The position numbers and the translations under genes are program-made. Positions 1 to 7,888 of a DNA stretch of 64,000 nt are shown in pieces. The stretch's first letter is position 1, and every line of letters starts with the position of its first letter. The stretch comes from Plut-88900 sp963668115. GTDB taxonomy: Bacteria; Chloroflexota; Dehalococcoidia; Plut-88900. The stretch covers positions 2,294,001-2,358,000 of the forward strand of contig OY764147.1 of assembly GCA_963668115.1 (NCBI GenBank), read 5' to 3'. The notes beneath the pieces are model-generated. The model made no database searches and was not told where the DNA came from. It saw only the letters and a list, made by a program, of their open reading frames with translations.

Positions 1-2
1 AG

Positions 3-962
3 CCCGTCCGCCTCTACACCGTCATGGCCCCCATGTTCCGCTACTCCAGGCCCCAGTCAGGACGGCTCAGGCAGTTCCACCAGCTCAACGTCGAGGCCAT
101 CGGCGACCCCGACGCCACCGTAGACGCCGAAATCCTCGGCCTCTGCTGGCAGGTCTTCGTCGAGCTCGGGCTGAAGGACCTCACCCTTCAGCTCAACAGT
201 ATCGGCGACCCGGCCTGCCGGCCCGCCTACGTGCAGGCCCTGAAGTCCTACTACGGCGAACACGTCGAGAGCCTCTGCCGAGACTGCACTGCCCGACTCG
301 ACCGTGCCCCCCTCCGCCTCCTCGACTGCAAGAATGCCCCGTGCCAGCCCTTCATCGAGGATGCTCCCCGCAGCCGAGACCACCTCTGCCCCGACTGCGA
401 GTCCCACTTCGCAGACCTCGTCGGCTTCCTGGAGGGCATGGGCGTCCCCTTCGACCTCGACCACCGGCTTGTCCGCGGCCTCGACTACTACACCCGCACC
501 GTATTCGAGGTCCAGACTATGGCCGAAGGTGCCCAGAACGCCCTCGGCGGCGGCGGCCGCTACGACGGCCTGATCCAGGAGATCGGCGGGAACCCGACCC
601 CCGGCGTCGGCTTCGCCATGGGCATCGAGCGCATAATCCTCAACCTGGAGCGACAGTCCATCCACCCCCCCGACACCCCCACCCCCACCGTCTTCGTAGC
701 CTACGTCGGCGAAAAGGCCCGTCAGCGGGCGGTCGTGCTTTCCGCTGAGCTAGTCAGGTCGGGCGTGACCAACATGCTCGGGCCCGCATCCAAGAGCCTC
801 AAGGCCCAGCTCAGGCAAGCCGGAAGCATGGGCGTCCCCCACGTCGCCATCATCGGCGAAAGAGAAGCTGAGTCGGGAACGGTCACCCTACGCAACATGT
901 CGGAGGGGACACAGGAGGAGGTGGGGATGGGGGAGGTGGCCGGACGGGTAGAGGGTCGATAA
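3..962 (+). CDS. hisS: Histidyl-tRNA synthetase, C-terminal part (5' end outside window)
   Basis: Charges tRNA-His with histidine in the cytoplasm. The frame is open from base 3, before the first ATG at 24, and the leading residues PVRLYTV are part of the family core, so the gene starts upstream of the window. Visible are class II motif 2 (FRYSRPQSGRLRQFHQ), the histidine-specific motif RGLDYYTRTVFE, motif 3 (GGGGRYDGL and GVGFAMGIERI), and a C-terminal anticodon-binding domain beginning near TVFVAYVG. A CxxC pair plus further cysteines in the insertion domain resemble a zinc site. It converges on the retropepsin-like gene 12 bp downstream. Identification is secure; only the N terminus is missing. 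Confidence 0.96.
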   Translation, partial: PVRLYTVMAPMFRYSRPQSGRLRQFHQLNVEAIGDPDATVDAEILGLCWQVFVELGLKDLTLQLNSIGDPACRPAYVQALKSYYGEHVESLCRDCTARLDRAPLRLLDCKNAPCQPFIEDAPRSRDHLCPDCESHFADLVGFLEGMGVPFDLDHRLVRGLDYYTRTVFEVQTMAEGAQNALGGGGRYDGLIQEIGGNPTPGVGFAMGIERIILNLERQSIHPPDTPTPTVFVAYVGEKARQRAVVLSAELVRSGVTNMLGPASKSLKAQLRQAGSMGVPHVAIIGEREAESGTVTLRNMSEGTQEEVGMGEVAGRVEGR

Positions 963-974
963 GGCTCTGGAAGA

Positions 975-1517
975 CTATCTTTCTTCTCTTTGCATCTGCC
1001 GGTAGTGTCTATACTCTGCATCGCTCAGCCTTCGCTGCAGGTCTTGCAAGTGCAGGATGTCCTCATCGGTATGCACATCAACCCTTAGTTCATTCGCGAG
1101 GTAGTCCACCGACAGACGAGTCCTGCTCAGAATGTCCATTCCCAGCAGAGACGGAAGTCGGCTCGACAGAGAAAAGTCGAACTGCTCCCTCAGCAATGGG
1201 CCCACCAATACCACCGCCCTTATCTCTGCGTTTCGGAAGTGCAATATAGCCTCTTCTTCGCCGTAAGACGCCCCACCCCCGACCCCGGTCATATCACTCC
1301 TCTGGGTGGGAGCATAGTCTTCCAACGAAATACCCAAGCGGGTCATGGATAGGGGATGGAGAGTCGTCCTGACGGCGCCGGTGTCTACCAGGAAGTCGAC
1401 GGGATGCCTCAGGCCCAGTCTTGGCAGTTCCACAACAGCCCTGACGTAGGGCTGAACACCGAAATAACCTTCCTCACCCCCACCCCACTCCCGGAAACTG
1501 CCATCGATCCTCGTCAC
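975..1517 (-). CDS. Retropepsin-like aspartyl protease family protein
   Basis: A 180-residue protein with the single-domain aspartic protease signature: FLVDTGAVRTTLHP, with D45-T46-G47 as the catalytic DTG, and a later hydrophobic-hydrophobic-G element PSLLGMDILSR near residue 130. Retropepsin-like proteins act as homodimers, each subunit giving one Asp. No signal peptide is visible, so it is probably cytoplasmic. The C-terminal 40 residues are charged and helical. Its ATG overlaps the end of the upstream DUF5678-like gene by 4 bp (1514-1517), implying coupled translation. This two-gene pairing behaves like a small accessory module. The substrate cannot be inferred from sequence. Confidence 0.72.
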   Translation of the reverse strand: MTRIDGSFREWGGGEEGYFGVQPYVRAVVELPRLGLRHPVDFLVDTGAVRTTLHPLSMTRLGISLEDYAPTQRSDMTGVGGGASYGEEEAILHFRNAEIRAVVLVGPLLREQFDFSLSSRLPSLLGMDILSRTRLSVDYLANELRVDVHTDEDILHLQDLQRRLSDAEYRHYRQMQREER

Positions 1518-1759
1518 AGGAGCATGTTGCGGGGCTCGGAGGTTATGAACTCAACCGCCGCGTCACCCACGGCACACTTCGGCCGCGCCTCCTCAAGGGC
1601 CGACTCCAACGTCTCCCCCCTCCCCACCAGCCTCTCCCCGTACACAACCACCCAGCTGTTTGGAAACTCTTCCAGCCATTCCGCCCGGTGAGACTCTATG
1701 TAGGAGTGGTCCTTGTCGAACTGGTCCAGTACCGCGTGTGCGTCAAAATGTTGCTTCAC
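1514..1759 (-). CDS. Small DUF5678-like protein paired with the retropepsin gene
   Basis: An 81-residue acidic protein with the segment EFPNSWVVVYGERLVGRGETLESALEEA, a pattern I associate with small DUF5678-type proteins that often precede a retropepsin-like gene. There is no membrane segment or signal. It is the first gene of a two-gene minus-strand unit and overlaps the protease start by 4 bp. Function unknown; the tight coupling suggests the two products act together. An open plus-strand frame runs across it from 1660, but that is an upstream extension of nadE without family similarity. Confidence 0.6.
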   Translation of the reverse strand: MKQHFDAHAVLDQFDKDHSYIESHRAEWLEEFPNSWVVVYGERLVGRGETLESALEEARPKCAVGDAAVEFITSEPRNMLL

Positions 1760-1880
1760 GTTCGCGCCTATTCCAAGACTTTCTATGCCAAGTTGCTGAG
1801 ATCAACCTCCTGTGCCTAGTATGCCGTAACCACTGCCTGATTGCGAGTGCCAACGCCAATTCCCCTCCCCACCCCCGTGC

Positions 1881-1886
1881 TATACT
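1881..1886 (+). promoter_or_regulatory. Possible -10 box for nadE
   Basis: TATACT lies 37 nt before the nadE ATG in an otherwise C-rich stretch. No convincing -35 hexamer is seen at 16-18 bp, so this is a weak call. Confidence 0.3.
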
Positions 1887-1923
1887 CTACTGCCAACGGA
1901 CGCCCGACCCGCCCCGTTGCGCC

Positions 1924-3552
1924 ATGACTACACTCCGAGCAGCCCTCGCCCAGATCAACACCACTGTCGGCGATTTGCGGGGCAATACGGCCAAGACCCT
2001 CGACTACATCGACCAAGCCCGAGCCCGCGACGCCCACCTCGTCGCCTTCCCCGAGCTCACTGTCACCGGCTACCCCCCCGAGGACCTGCTCTTCAAGCCC
2101 CACCTCATCGCCGAGAACCGCGCCTGCCTCGACCGGATCATCGACCATTCCCAGGGCATAGCGGTCGTAGTCGGGTTCGTTGACTCGGACGACCGGGGCA
2201 GCCTCTTCAACTCCGCCGCCGTCATCCGGGACCGACGCCTCCTCGGCATCTACCACAAGGTCCACCTCCCCAACTACGGCGTCTTCGATGAAAAACGCTA
2301 CTTCCTCCCCGGCGCCGACTCCCCCGTCTTCAACATCAACAACACCCCCGTGGGCGTCAACGTCTGCGAGGACATCTGGTTCGAGCAAGGCCCGACCAAC
2401 CTCCAGGCCTCGGCTGGCGCCCGGGTCATCATGAACATCAACGGCTCACCCTACCACCGGGGCAAGGGCCGTGAACGGGAAGAGATGCTCGCCGACCGCG
2501 CCCGCGACAACGGCGTCTATGTCTGCTACGCCAACATGGTCGGCGGGCAGGACGAGCTGGTATTCGACGGTGGTAGCTGTGTCTTGTCACCCTCCGGGGA
2601 CGTGCTCGCCCGGGGCAAGCAGTTCGCAGAAGACCTCCTGGTTATCGACATCGACCCCGACATCTCCCGCCCCCCCACCCCATCCCTCCCTGACCCCCTC
2701 CCCGACCTCGAGGAGGTCTACCAGGCCCTCACCACCGGCACCCGGGACTACGTGCGCAAGAACGGCTTCAGCAAGGTCGTCATCGGCCTCTCCGGCGGCA
2801 TCGACTCCACCCTCACCGCCACCGTCGCCGCCGACGCCTTGGGCCCCGAGAACGTAACCGTCGTGACCATGCCCTCCCGCTACTCGTCGGAGGGTTCGGT
2901 CGCCGACTCCGACATCCTCGCCAGGAACCTCGGCATCGAGCTTTGGAACATCACCATTGAGGACATGTTCCAGGCCAGCCTCGACTCCCTGGCCCCCCAC
3001 TTCGCAGGCACAGGGTCGGGCATCGCCGAGGAGAACCTCCAGGCCCGCATGCGCGGCATCCTCCTCATGGCCATCTCCAACAAGTTCGGCTGGCTGGTGC
3101 TCACCACCGGCAACAAGAGCGAGATGGCCATGGGCTACGGCACCCTCTACGGCGACATGGCCGGCGGCTTCGCAGTCATCAAGGACGTGCCCAAGATCCT
3201 CGTCTACCAGCTAGCCGAGACCCGCAACACCCGGGGCCCCACCCCCGTCATCCCCCGGAGCGTCATCGACAAGCCCCCCAGCGCCGAGCTCCGACCCGAC
3301 CAGAAGGACACCGACTCCCTGCCCCCCTACGACATCCTCGACCCCGTCCTGGAGGCCTACGTCGAGCAGGACAGGTCCCTCGCCGAGATCGTCAACATGG
3401 GCTTCGACGAAGACATGGTCAGGCGTGTAATCAAAGCCGTCGACCGCAACGAATACAAGCGTCGCCAGGCCGCCCCCGGCGTAAAGATCACTCCTCGCAA
3501 CTTCGGCCGTGACCGCCGCATGCCCATAGTCAACCACTACCGGGGATTTTGA
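1924..3552 (+). CDS. nadE: Glutamine-dependent NAD+ synthetase
   Basis: Makes NAD+ from deamido-NAD+, ATP and glutamine, the last step of NAD synthesis. 542 residues, the normal size for the two-domain form. The N-terminal nitrilase-type glutaminase shows the Glu-Lys-Cys triad at E44 (FPEL), K112 (YHKVHLPNYG) and C148 (VNVCEDIW). The synthetase domain begins near residue 260 with the PP-loop SGGIDST at 290-296, and STGNKSE-type residues appear as TTGNKSEMAMGY. The start at 1924 (MTTLRAALAQI) is preferred because the longer frame from 1660 has no family match and overlaps the minus-strand gene. No clear Shine-Dalgarno precedes it. Flanked by unrelated accessory genes. Confidence 0.96.
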   Translation: MTTLRAALAQINTTVGDLRGNTAKTLDYIDQARARDAHLVAFPELTVTGYPPEDLLFKPHLIAENRACLDRIIDHSQGIAVVVGFVDSDDRGSLFNSAAVIRDRRLLGIYHKVHLPNYGVFDEKRYFLPGADSPVFNINNTPVGVNVCEDIWFEQGPTNLQASAGARVIMNINGSPYHRGKGREREEMLADRARDNGVYVCYANMVGGQDELVFDGGSCVLSPSGDVLARGKQFAEDLLVIDIDPDISRPPTPSLPDPLPDLEEVYQALTTGTRDYVRKNGFSKVVIGLSGGIDSTLTATVAADALGPENVTVVTMPSRYSSEGSVADSDILARNLGIELWNITIEDMFQASLDSLAPHFAGTGSGIAEENLQARMRGILLMAISNKFGWLVLTTGNKSEMAMGYGTLYGDMAGGFAVIKDVPKILVYQLAETRNTRGPTPVIPRSVIDKPPSAELRPDQKDTDSLPPYDILDPVLEAYVEQDRSLAEIVNMGFDEDMVRRVIKAVDRNEYKRRQAAPGVKITPRNFGRDRRMPIVNHYRGF

Positions 3553-3635
3553 GGGGGGTTGAACGCCCAACCTGTACTCCTGAGCGCGCCTTATTGTAAT
3601 ATGGGCTGTAGCGCACTTCCGCAGAGAGGCGAGAC

Positions 3636-3707
3636 ATGACACAGGATGCCCCGTCTACGATATTCAAAACATCCACCCCCGTCGGCATACCCAGGGGCAA
3701 TGGCTGA
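3636..3707 (+). CDS. Short 23-codon ORF in frame with the next gene, ending at TGA
   Basis: ATG at 3636 has a good AGAGG ribosome-binding site 7 nt upstream, which the next gene's own GTG lacks. It reads MTQDAPSTIFKTS... for 23 codons to TGA at 3705-3707, and the next codon, GTG at 3708, is the start of the following ORF in the same frame. Either this is a leader peptide coupled to the 3708 gene or it is the true N terminus of that gene with an in-frame nonsense codon. Confidence 0.4.
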   Translation: MTQDAPSTIFKTSTPVGIPRGNG

Positions 3708-4226
3708 GTGTCTCCGCAAAATGATGACCGAGAGTCGATATGGACGGTAACTCAGGGAGCCAAGAAGTGGTATTTCCTCGCCTTCTTTGCCCTGTTTCTA
3801 GCCGGTATGGGGCTGGCGGCCTCATACGAAGTGATCGAGGAGGGCAGCGGAAAATCCACCCTTAACCAGCTAACGGCCATCTTGGGCCATGCCGGGTCCA
3901 TAGCCATCGGCTCGGCAGTCGTAGCCATGATGGTGGCGGATGTCTTGATAGTTAGCCTGAGCTTTATTTGGAGTCGCATTATGGTATTGGCTGAGAGATA
4001 TTTAAAACACCTGCGAGAGAAACGGTTGGCCGAAGGCCGTGCCGAGGGTCTTGTCGAGGGCCGCGCCGAAGGCCGTGTCGAAGGCTTGGTCGAAAGTCGT
4101 GCCGACCTGGAAGCCGCCCTAGAACAGGCCCGACAAAACGGCGAAGACTCCCGTGTCATAGCCGCCTACGAAAAGATGTTGAAGTCAATCGACGCCCGAC
4201 TCCACAACAACCCCTCCCACCCCTAG
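3708..4226 (+). CDS. Two-TM membrane protein with (A/V)EGR repeat coiled coil
   Basis: 172 residues from a GTG start. Hydrophobic segments at about residues 20-40 and 62-95 predict two membrane helices. These are followed by a charged tail with a degenerate tetrapeptide-like repeat (AEGRAEGLVEGRAEGRVEGL) and then a helical region. Such EGR repeats occur at the C termini of several unrelated bacterial proteins and probably form a coiled coil. Not recognised as a named family. The next gene starts 7 bp after its stop, so the two are probably cotranscribed. The N terminus is uncertain because an in-frame ATG with a better RBS lies one stop codon upstream at 3636. Confidence 0.55.
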   Translation: MSPQNDDRESIWTVTQGAKKWYFLAFFALFLAGMGLAASYEVIEEGSGKSTLNQLTAILGHAGSIAIGSAVVAMMVADVLIVSLSFIWSRIMVLAERYLKHLREKRLAEGRAEGLVEGRAEGRVEGLVESRADLEAALEQARQNGEDSRVIAAYEKMLKSIDARLHNNPSHP

Positions 4227-4233
4227 ACCGTAA

Positions 4234-4440
4234 ATGACAACGGCCAGCGCTGAAGACATATCCCGCACTCTCGGCCAGCTTGAAGGCAGGGTGGCCAGCC
4301 TCGACACCCGACTCGGCAGCCTGGAGCAAAGATTCAGCAGCCTCGAACACCGGCTTGACCGAGTAATCTTCACCATGTTCGGCTTCGGCGCAGCCCTTAT
4401 TGCCGGCATGGTCGGGATCCTGGTCAAGCTATTCGTCTAG
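4234..4440 (+). CDS. Small coiled-coil protein with C-terminal membrane anchor
   Basis: 68 residues: repeated LGQLEGRVASLDTRLGSLEQ-type heptads over residues 12-45, then a single C-terminal hydrophobic helix (VIFTMFGFGAALIAGMVGILVKLFV). The layout is like a tail-anchored coiled-coil protein, and it is the same design as the gene at 16672-16956, although the sequences are different. It follows the EGR-repeat membrane protein by 7 bp. Function unknown. Confidence 0.55.
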   Translation: MTTASAEDISRTLGQLEGRVASLDTRLGSLEQRFSSLEHRLDRVIFTMFGFGAALIAGMVGILVKLFV

Positions 4441-4466
4441 CCCCCACCCCCCCGAAGAAGGGGCGG

Positions 4467-4853
4467 TTACACCCCCGCGAACCCCTCCGCATCTCGGATG
4501 AAATCCGCCGTCTCTCGGATGATCTCTTCGATGGCGTCTATAGGCTCGCAAAGCCCCGTGTAGAAACAGTCGCCGTGGAGGACGTCCCGCCTTGCAGTGT
4601 AGCGGTCCCGCAGGCTGCGCATCTCGGGATGATCCTGCGCCAGCCTCAGGAGCGAGCGGGTGGTATCGGGGGACTTGGGTGGAACTTTGCCCGTGCGGGC
4701 CAGTATTAGGGCATCGGTAGCGCGCTTGGCGGCGCACCAGGCCTTGTCGGCGGCGTCCCTTATGTCACCCGACGCCATGCGCTGGAGGGCCGCGTCATAC
4801 ATCTGTCGGGCATCGGTGAAAATGGCCGTAGGATCGGCTGAAGTCGTGGTCAT
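4467..4853 (-). CDS. HEPN/PaREP1-like protein with an Rx4H motif
   Basis: 128 residues, all-helical in appearance. The segment ASGDIRDAADKAWCAAKRAT matches the helix-turn seen in HEPN-type and PaREP1 proteins, and RRDVLH at 88-93 fits the Rx4-6H motif of HEPN ribonucleases. HEPN proteins are often toxins or defence RNases paired with a small nucleotidyltransferase; no such partner lies next to it. Start chosen at ATG 4853 because an extended -10 box (TGaTATCAT, 4860-4868 on the minus strand) ends 6 nt before it, which predicts a leaderless mRNA. Its neighbour across a 215-bp divergent region is the AIPR gene. Confidence 0.65.
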   Translation of the reverse strand: MTTTSADPTAIFTDARQMYDAALQRMASGDIRDAADKAWCAAKRATDALILARTGKVPPKSPDTTRSLLRLAQDHPEMRSLRDRYTARRDVLHGDCFYTGLCEPIDAIEEIIRETADFIRDAEGFAGV

Positions 4854-4859
4854 AGGCAA

Positions 4860-4868
4860 ATGATATCA
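4860..4868 (-). promoter_or_regulatory. Extended -10 promoter (leaderless) for the HEPN-like gene
   Basis: Reads TGATATCAT on the minus strand, an extended -10 element. The hexamer ends 6 nt before the ATG at 4853, so the predicted transcription start coincides with the start codon. Confidence 0.5.
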
Positions 4869-5068
4869 CAGCCGAAGACCCCCCCCCGACACCCGACCCC
4901 AGACTCAGACCTCCACCTTTTCGACCGAAGACGAGACACCCCCCCTCACACCCCCGACTCCAACCCGCAATCTATCCCTCGGGGTGAAGGGAGAGGGAGA
5001 GGGATATGGACCTAACCCTAAACTCGTGATATTGTGCCATTCAGCCCCCATTCGGGGGGGAGGTGGCC

Positions 5069-6931
5069 ATGACTACGAGACGCAATCGTTCTGCAGATTA
5101 CCGCGACCGCATTCAGCCATTTTTGGAAGAATGGGAGGAAATGGGTCTGAATTCGTGGCAGCAGTTCAGGAATTGGTCTGTACAACAAATTCTCTGGGAT
5201 TCAGCGCTTTCCACAGACCAAGTTGAAGACATTACACGCGTGGATGGCAAAGGCGACGAAGGCATTGACGCTTGGTTTGTGGACGACTCGGCTTCGCCAC
5301 AGCGACTCATATTAGTCCAAGCCAAGAATCGCCAAATAGCACGTGAAGACTTCTCGAAGATGAAAGATGGTCTTCTCAATCTCCTGGATCGCGATCGGCC
5401 CAGCAATCCGAATCGGGCACTCCTAGAGAAGGCAAGTTTGTTTAAGCATGATCTACCGGACGAATTCGAGGTGGACTTATATCTGTCCAGTTCAATAATT
5501 GCGCAGCAACATCTCAGGCCCAACCCAAGTGGTGACCCCTGGTACGCAGAAGAGATCCACTTTTCTGGCATAGACCGGAACATTCGCACCCATTACTACG
5601 TGCGAGACATCCGGTTTCTGGTAGACAATCTCCAGATAATGCATGAAAACCCCGTAGACGCGTACTTTGTGGTTGATAAAACAGAATTTTTCGAATATAG
5701 AGTAGGCGGACATACTAAGACTGTAGCCGCAGCTCTACAAGCAGATGATCTGGCGAATTTATATCAAAAAGAAAAGCAAAATCTCTTTCGGAGAAACCCG
5801 CGCTACTATCTTGGATTAAGGGGTAGGAATGACGCAATAAAGAAAACACTCGAAGATACGCAAAACGAGGATTTCTACATCTACAATAATGGCTTAACGT
5901 GTGTGGCAACGAGTATACGAGTTGATGAAGTGACTACTGACCCAGCAAAAGTCCAAGTAACCGCCGAGAACTTTCAGATAGTCAATGGATGTCAAACTAC
6001 GGCGACTATTGCTGATGTTGGACTTAGAAAGAATCTCGAGAAAGTAAGGGTACTGGCTAAAATCATTGAGAATCCTCATTCAGGCAGTGAGGAGAGCGAT
6101 GCGACATCCGATAATATCGCTAGGTACTCTAACATCCAGAACCCTCTAAAGGCAGAGGACTGGAAAGCCAACGATCCGAGGCAAAAGGTCTGGTATAAAG
6201 AGTTCCTCCGGGGTGTACCTGACCCGTGGTTCTATGAGATAAAACGAGGTACTTGGGGAACCAGTTATCGTGACGCAAATAGCCGGAAGCCGTTTCGAGA
6301 TAATGCTACCAACAAACTCCGGAAGGTGACGATAAGGGAGTTGGGGCAATCGTGTTGGGCCTTCCTAGGCTACCCCGCTGAAGCGAAAGAGAAGCCTAGG
6401 GACATGTTCGACAATGACAAGAATTACGATAAAGTCTTTAACCAAACCCTTACCGCTACCCAATTGTTACTGCCACACATTATCTACGTTGCCGCAGCCG
6501 CAAAGACTAAGATAGAACCAACTTATGCACTACCTCCTACAGATCGTGAGTACGAGCAATTCCCGGAGGCCAGTATTGCTACAGATCATTTGCGTCATTC
6601 AATAGTGGCCGCTGTTGGCAACATTTTCTTTAACCTAAAAGGGAGTCCTTCAGGGTATTTATCTCACGACGAATCTGCTCGCTTGATTTCGAATAGCTCG
6701 GAGTGGTTGGATAGACTTGTAGATGACGCCTTTTCGACGTTGGCGCGAAGACTCCTGCTGGAGTCGGTTAAAAGTGGTGTTGGGCCAAGGAGTATAGTGA
6801 GGAAGAATGACTGGATGAATGAGCCTAATTACTATTTGGCAGAAGCCTACAAGCGCCAGGTCAAGGTTGAGCAAGATGCCGGTTCTTCACCGGGAACTCT
6901 TGCTCATGCTTTGCCTTTCACCACTGTATAG
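5069..6931 (+). CDS. AIPR family abortive-infection phage-resistance protein
   Basis: 620-residue protein of the AIPR family (abortive phage infection). The N-terminal 100 residues look like a restriction-endonuclease fold: GKGDEGIDAW at 60-69, then LILVQAKN at 80-87 supplies a D...QxK-type site. The AIPR core carries FYIYNNGLTCVATSI and FQIVNGCQTTATI near the middle. ATG 5069 has a strong GGGAGGTG RBS; the GTG at 5063 sits inside that RBS. Base composition is clearly more A+T-rich than the surrounding genes, with much less C at third positions, suggesting recent transfer. It is divergent from one HEPN-like gene and about 0.5 kb from another. Role inferred: anti-phage defence by nucleic acid cleavage. 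Confidence 0.85.
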   Translation: MTTRRNRSADYRDRIQPFLEEWEEMGLNSWQQFRNWSVQQILWDSALSTDQVEDITRVDGKGDEGIDAWFVDDSASPQRLILVQAKNRQIAREDFSKMKDGLLNLLDRDRPSNPNRALLEKASLFKHDLPDEFEVDLYLSSSIIAQQHLRPNPSGDPWYAEEIHFSGIDRNIRTHYYVRDIRFLVDNLQIMHENPVDAYFVVDKTEFFEYRVGGHTKTVAAALQADDLANLYQKEKQNLFRRNPRYYLGLRGRNDAIKKTLEDTQNEDFYIYNNGLTCVATSIRVDEVTTDPAKVQVTAENFQIVNGCQTTATIADVGLRKNLEKVRVLAKIIENPHSGSEESDATSDNIARYSNIQNPLKAEDWKANDPRQKVWYKEFLRGVPDPWFYEIKRGTWGTSYRDANSRKPFRDNATNKLRKVTIRELGQSCWAFLGYPAEAKEKPRDMFDNDKNYDKVFNQTLTATQLLLPHIIYVAAAAKTKIEPTYALPPTDREYEQFPEASIATDHLRHSIVAAVGNIFFNLKGSPSGYLSHDESARLISNSSEWLDRLVDDAFSTLARRLLLESVKSGVGPRSIVRKNDWMNEPNYYLAEAYKRQVKVEQDAGSSPGTLAHALPFTTV

Positions 6932-6967
6932 TTCCCACCCAACATCCTCACACAACCACCTAGCTCC

Positions 6968-7261
6968 CTACCAGTTCAATGTCAGCGTAAGGTCGTCTCC
7001 CCCGTTCCAGGGCAGATTTTCAACCCACGACAGCAGATACGCCCTGTCTTCTTGGGAAAGCCTCTTCTTTGACGCGTAGTCCCACGCCCTACCTCCCAAA
7101 TCCTCTTTGAATACTTCGATAAACGCGTTCCCCTCCCATCCCCCACCCCATCCGCCATAGTCCCAATCGAGACTTTCTGCCAAGTCAAACAAGAAGTCTT
7201 TCAGCAACCCCGTCGGCGAATCCACGTGCTCCATCTTCACCACCCAGACATCCAGTCCCAT
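6968..7261 (-). CDS. Hypothetical acidic protein
   Basis: 97 residues with an ATG at 7261 and no recognised domain. The sequence is aromatic- and acid-rich (SLDWDYGGWGGGWEG, ENLPWNGGDDL). No signal peptide or membrane helix. It converges on the AIPR gene, with a 36-bp gap between the two stops, and is divergent from the downstream PaREP1-like gene. Length and composition support a real small gene, but function is not inferable. Confidence 0.5.
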   Translation of the reverse strand: MGLDVWVVKMEHVDSPTGLLKDFLFDLAESLDWDYGGWGGGWEGNAFIEVFKEDLGGRAWDYASKKRLSQEDRAYLLSWVENLPWNGGDDLTLTLNW

Positions 7262-7413
7262 TGACTACTCCCTCCCCAGCCCCGTCACCCGAGGCCGTCA
7301 AAAATGGTCCCGCATTCTATCGGACCCCGCCCGGTCCGCAAACCCCTTGAACAAGGCACCCCAATCTCCCTGAACTCCCCGTCGGGGCCGGGACTTGACC
7401 GCCGGGCATGGGC

Positions 7414-7419
7414 TATAAT
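7414..7419 (+). promoter_or_regulatory. Consensus -10 box TATAAT, leaderless start
   Basis: TATAAT ends 6 nt before ATG 7426. TTGACC at 7395-7400 is only 13 bp upstream, too close for a normal -35. The position predicts transcription beginning at the start codon. Confidence 0.5.
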
Positions 7420-7425
7420 CTGAAT

Positions 7426-7800
7426 ATGGTCACCGTTACCGAGTATCACGAAGAGACCAGCCGCAAGTTCCTGTCCCAGGCCCGGGAAGAGTTCGATGGC
7501 GGCGACCTTGAGCAAGCGTCGGAGAAGGCGTGGGGAGCCGTCGCGCACCGCATAAAGGCCATATCGGAAGAGCGCGGGTGGGAGCACAACCACCACGGAA
7601 AGGTGCTGAGGAATGCTGCGCTGATCCTCGGTGACCCCCCACCCTCGTCGCGGTACATCTCCCTGCTCGGCTTGGTACAGGGTCTGCACCAGAACTTCTA
7701 CGAAGGCGGTTGGACTAGGGAGATGGTGGATGCGGGGCTGGTCGGCGCGGAAGAGCTGATAGACGTGCTGGGCCGGCATCGTACCAACGGAACCTGCTGA
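7426..7800 (+). CDS. PaREP1/HEPN-like protein
   Basis: 124 residues, helical. REEFDGGDLEQASEKAWGAVAHRIKAI is the typical PaREP1/HEPN helix pair, and GLHQNFYEG aligns with the active-site region of the 4467-4853 paralogue, but here the Arg of Rx4H is not conserved, so RNase activity is doubtful. The start at 7426 is preferred to the in-frame ATG at 7408: a TATAAT box lies between them and no RBS is visible. It may be a substrate-sensing or scaffold member of a defence or toxin module with the neighbouring AIPR gene; that link is only by proximity. Confidence 0.62.
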   Translation: MVTVTEYHEETSRKFLSQAREEFDGGDLEQASEKAWGAVAHRIKAISEERGWEHNHHGKVLRNAALILGDPPPSSRYISLLGLVQGLHQNFYEGGWTREMVDAGLVGAEELIDVLGRHRTNGTC

Positions 7801-7852
7801 CCTCCATCACCCCCCGCCCTCCCGCTCCGTCATTCCCGGCTCCGGTCGGGTA

Positions 7853-7881
7853 TTGACATCCCACCATCGAACACCTATACT
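7853..7881 (+). promoter_or_regulatory. Near-consensus sigma-70 promoter upstream of recA
   Basis: TTGACA (7853-7858), a 17-bp spacer, TATACT (7876-7881). The predicted start is about 7888-7889, coinciding with an ATG at 7889. This gives a transcript that reads through a hairpin and the CAATCAA array into recA. No Gram-positive or Gram-negative LexA box consensus is visible. Confidence 0.7.
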
Positions 7882-7888
7882 ATCAACC

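Noticed and set aside
1660..1923. N-terminal 88-codon extension of nadE
   Set aside because: It has no resemblance to NAD synthetase, overlaps the minus-strand DUF5678-like gene, and the family N terminus fits ATG 1924.
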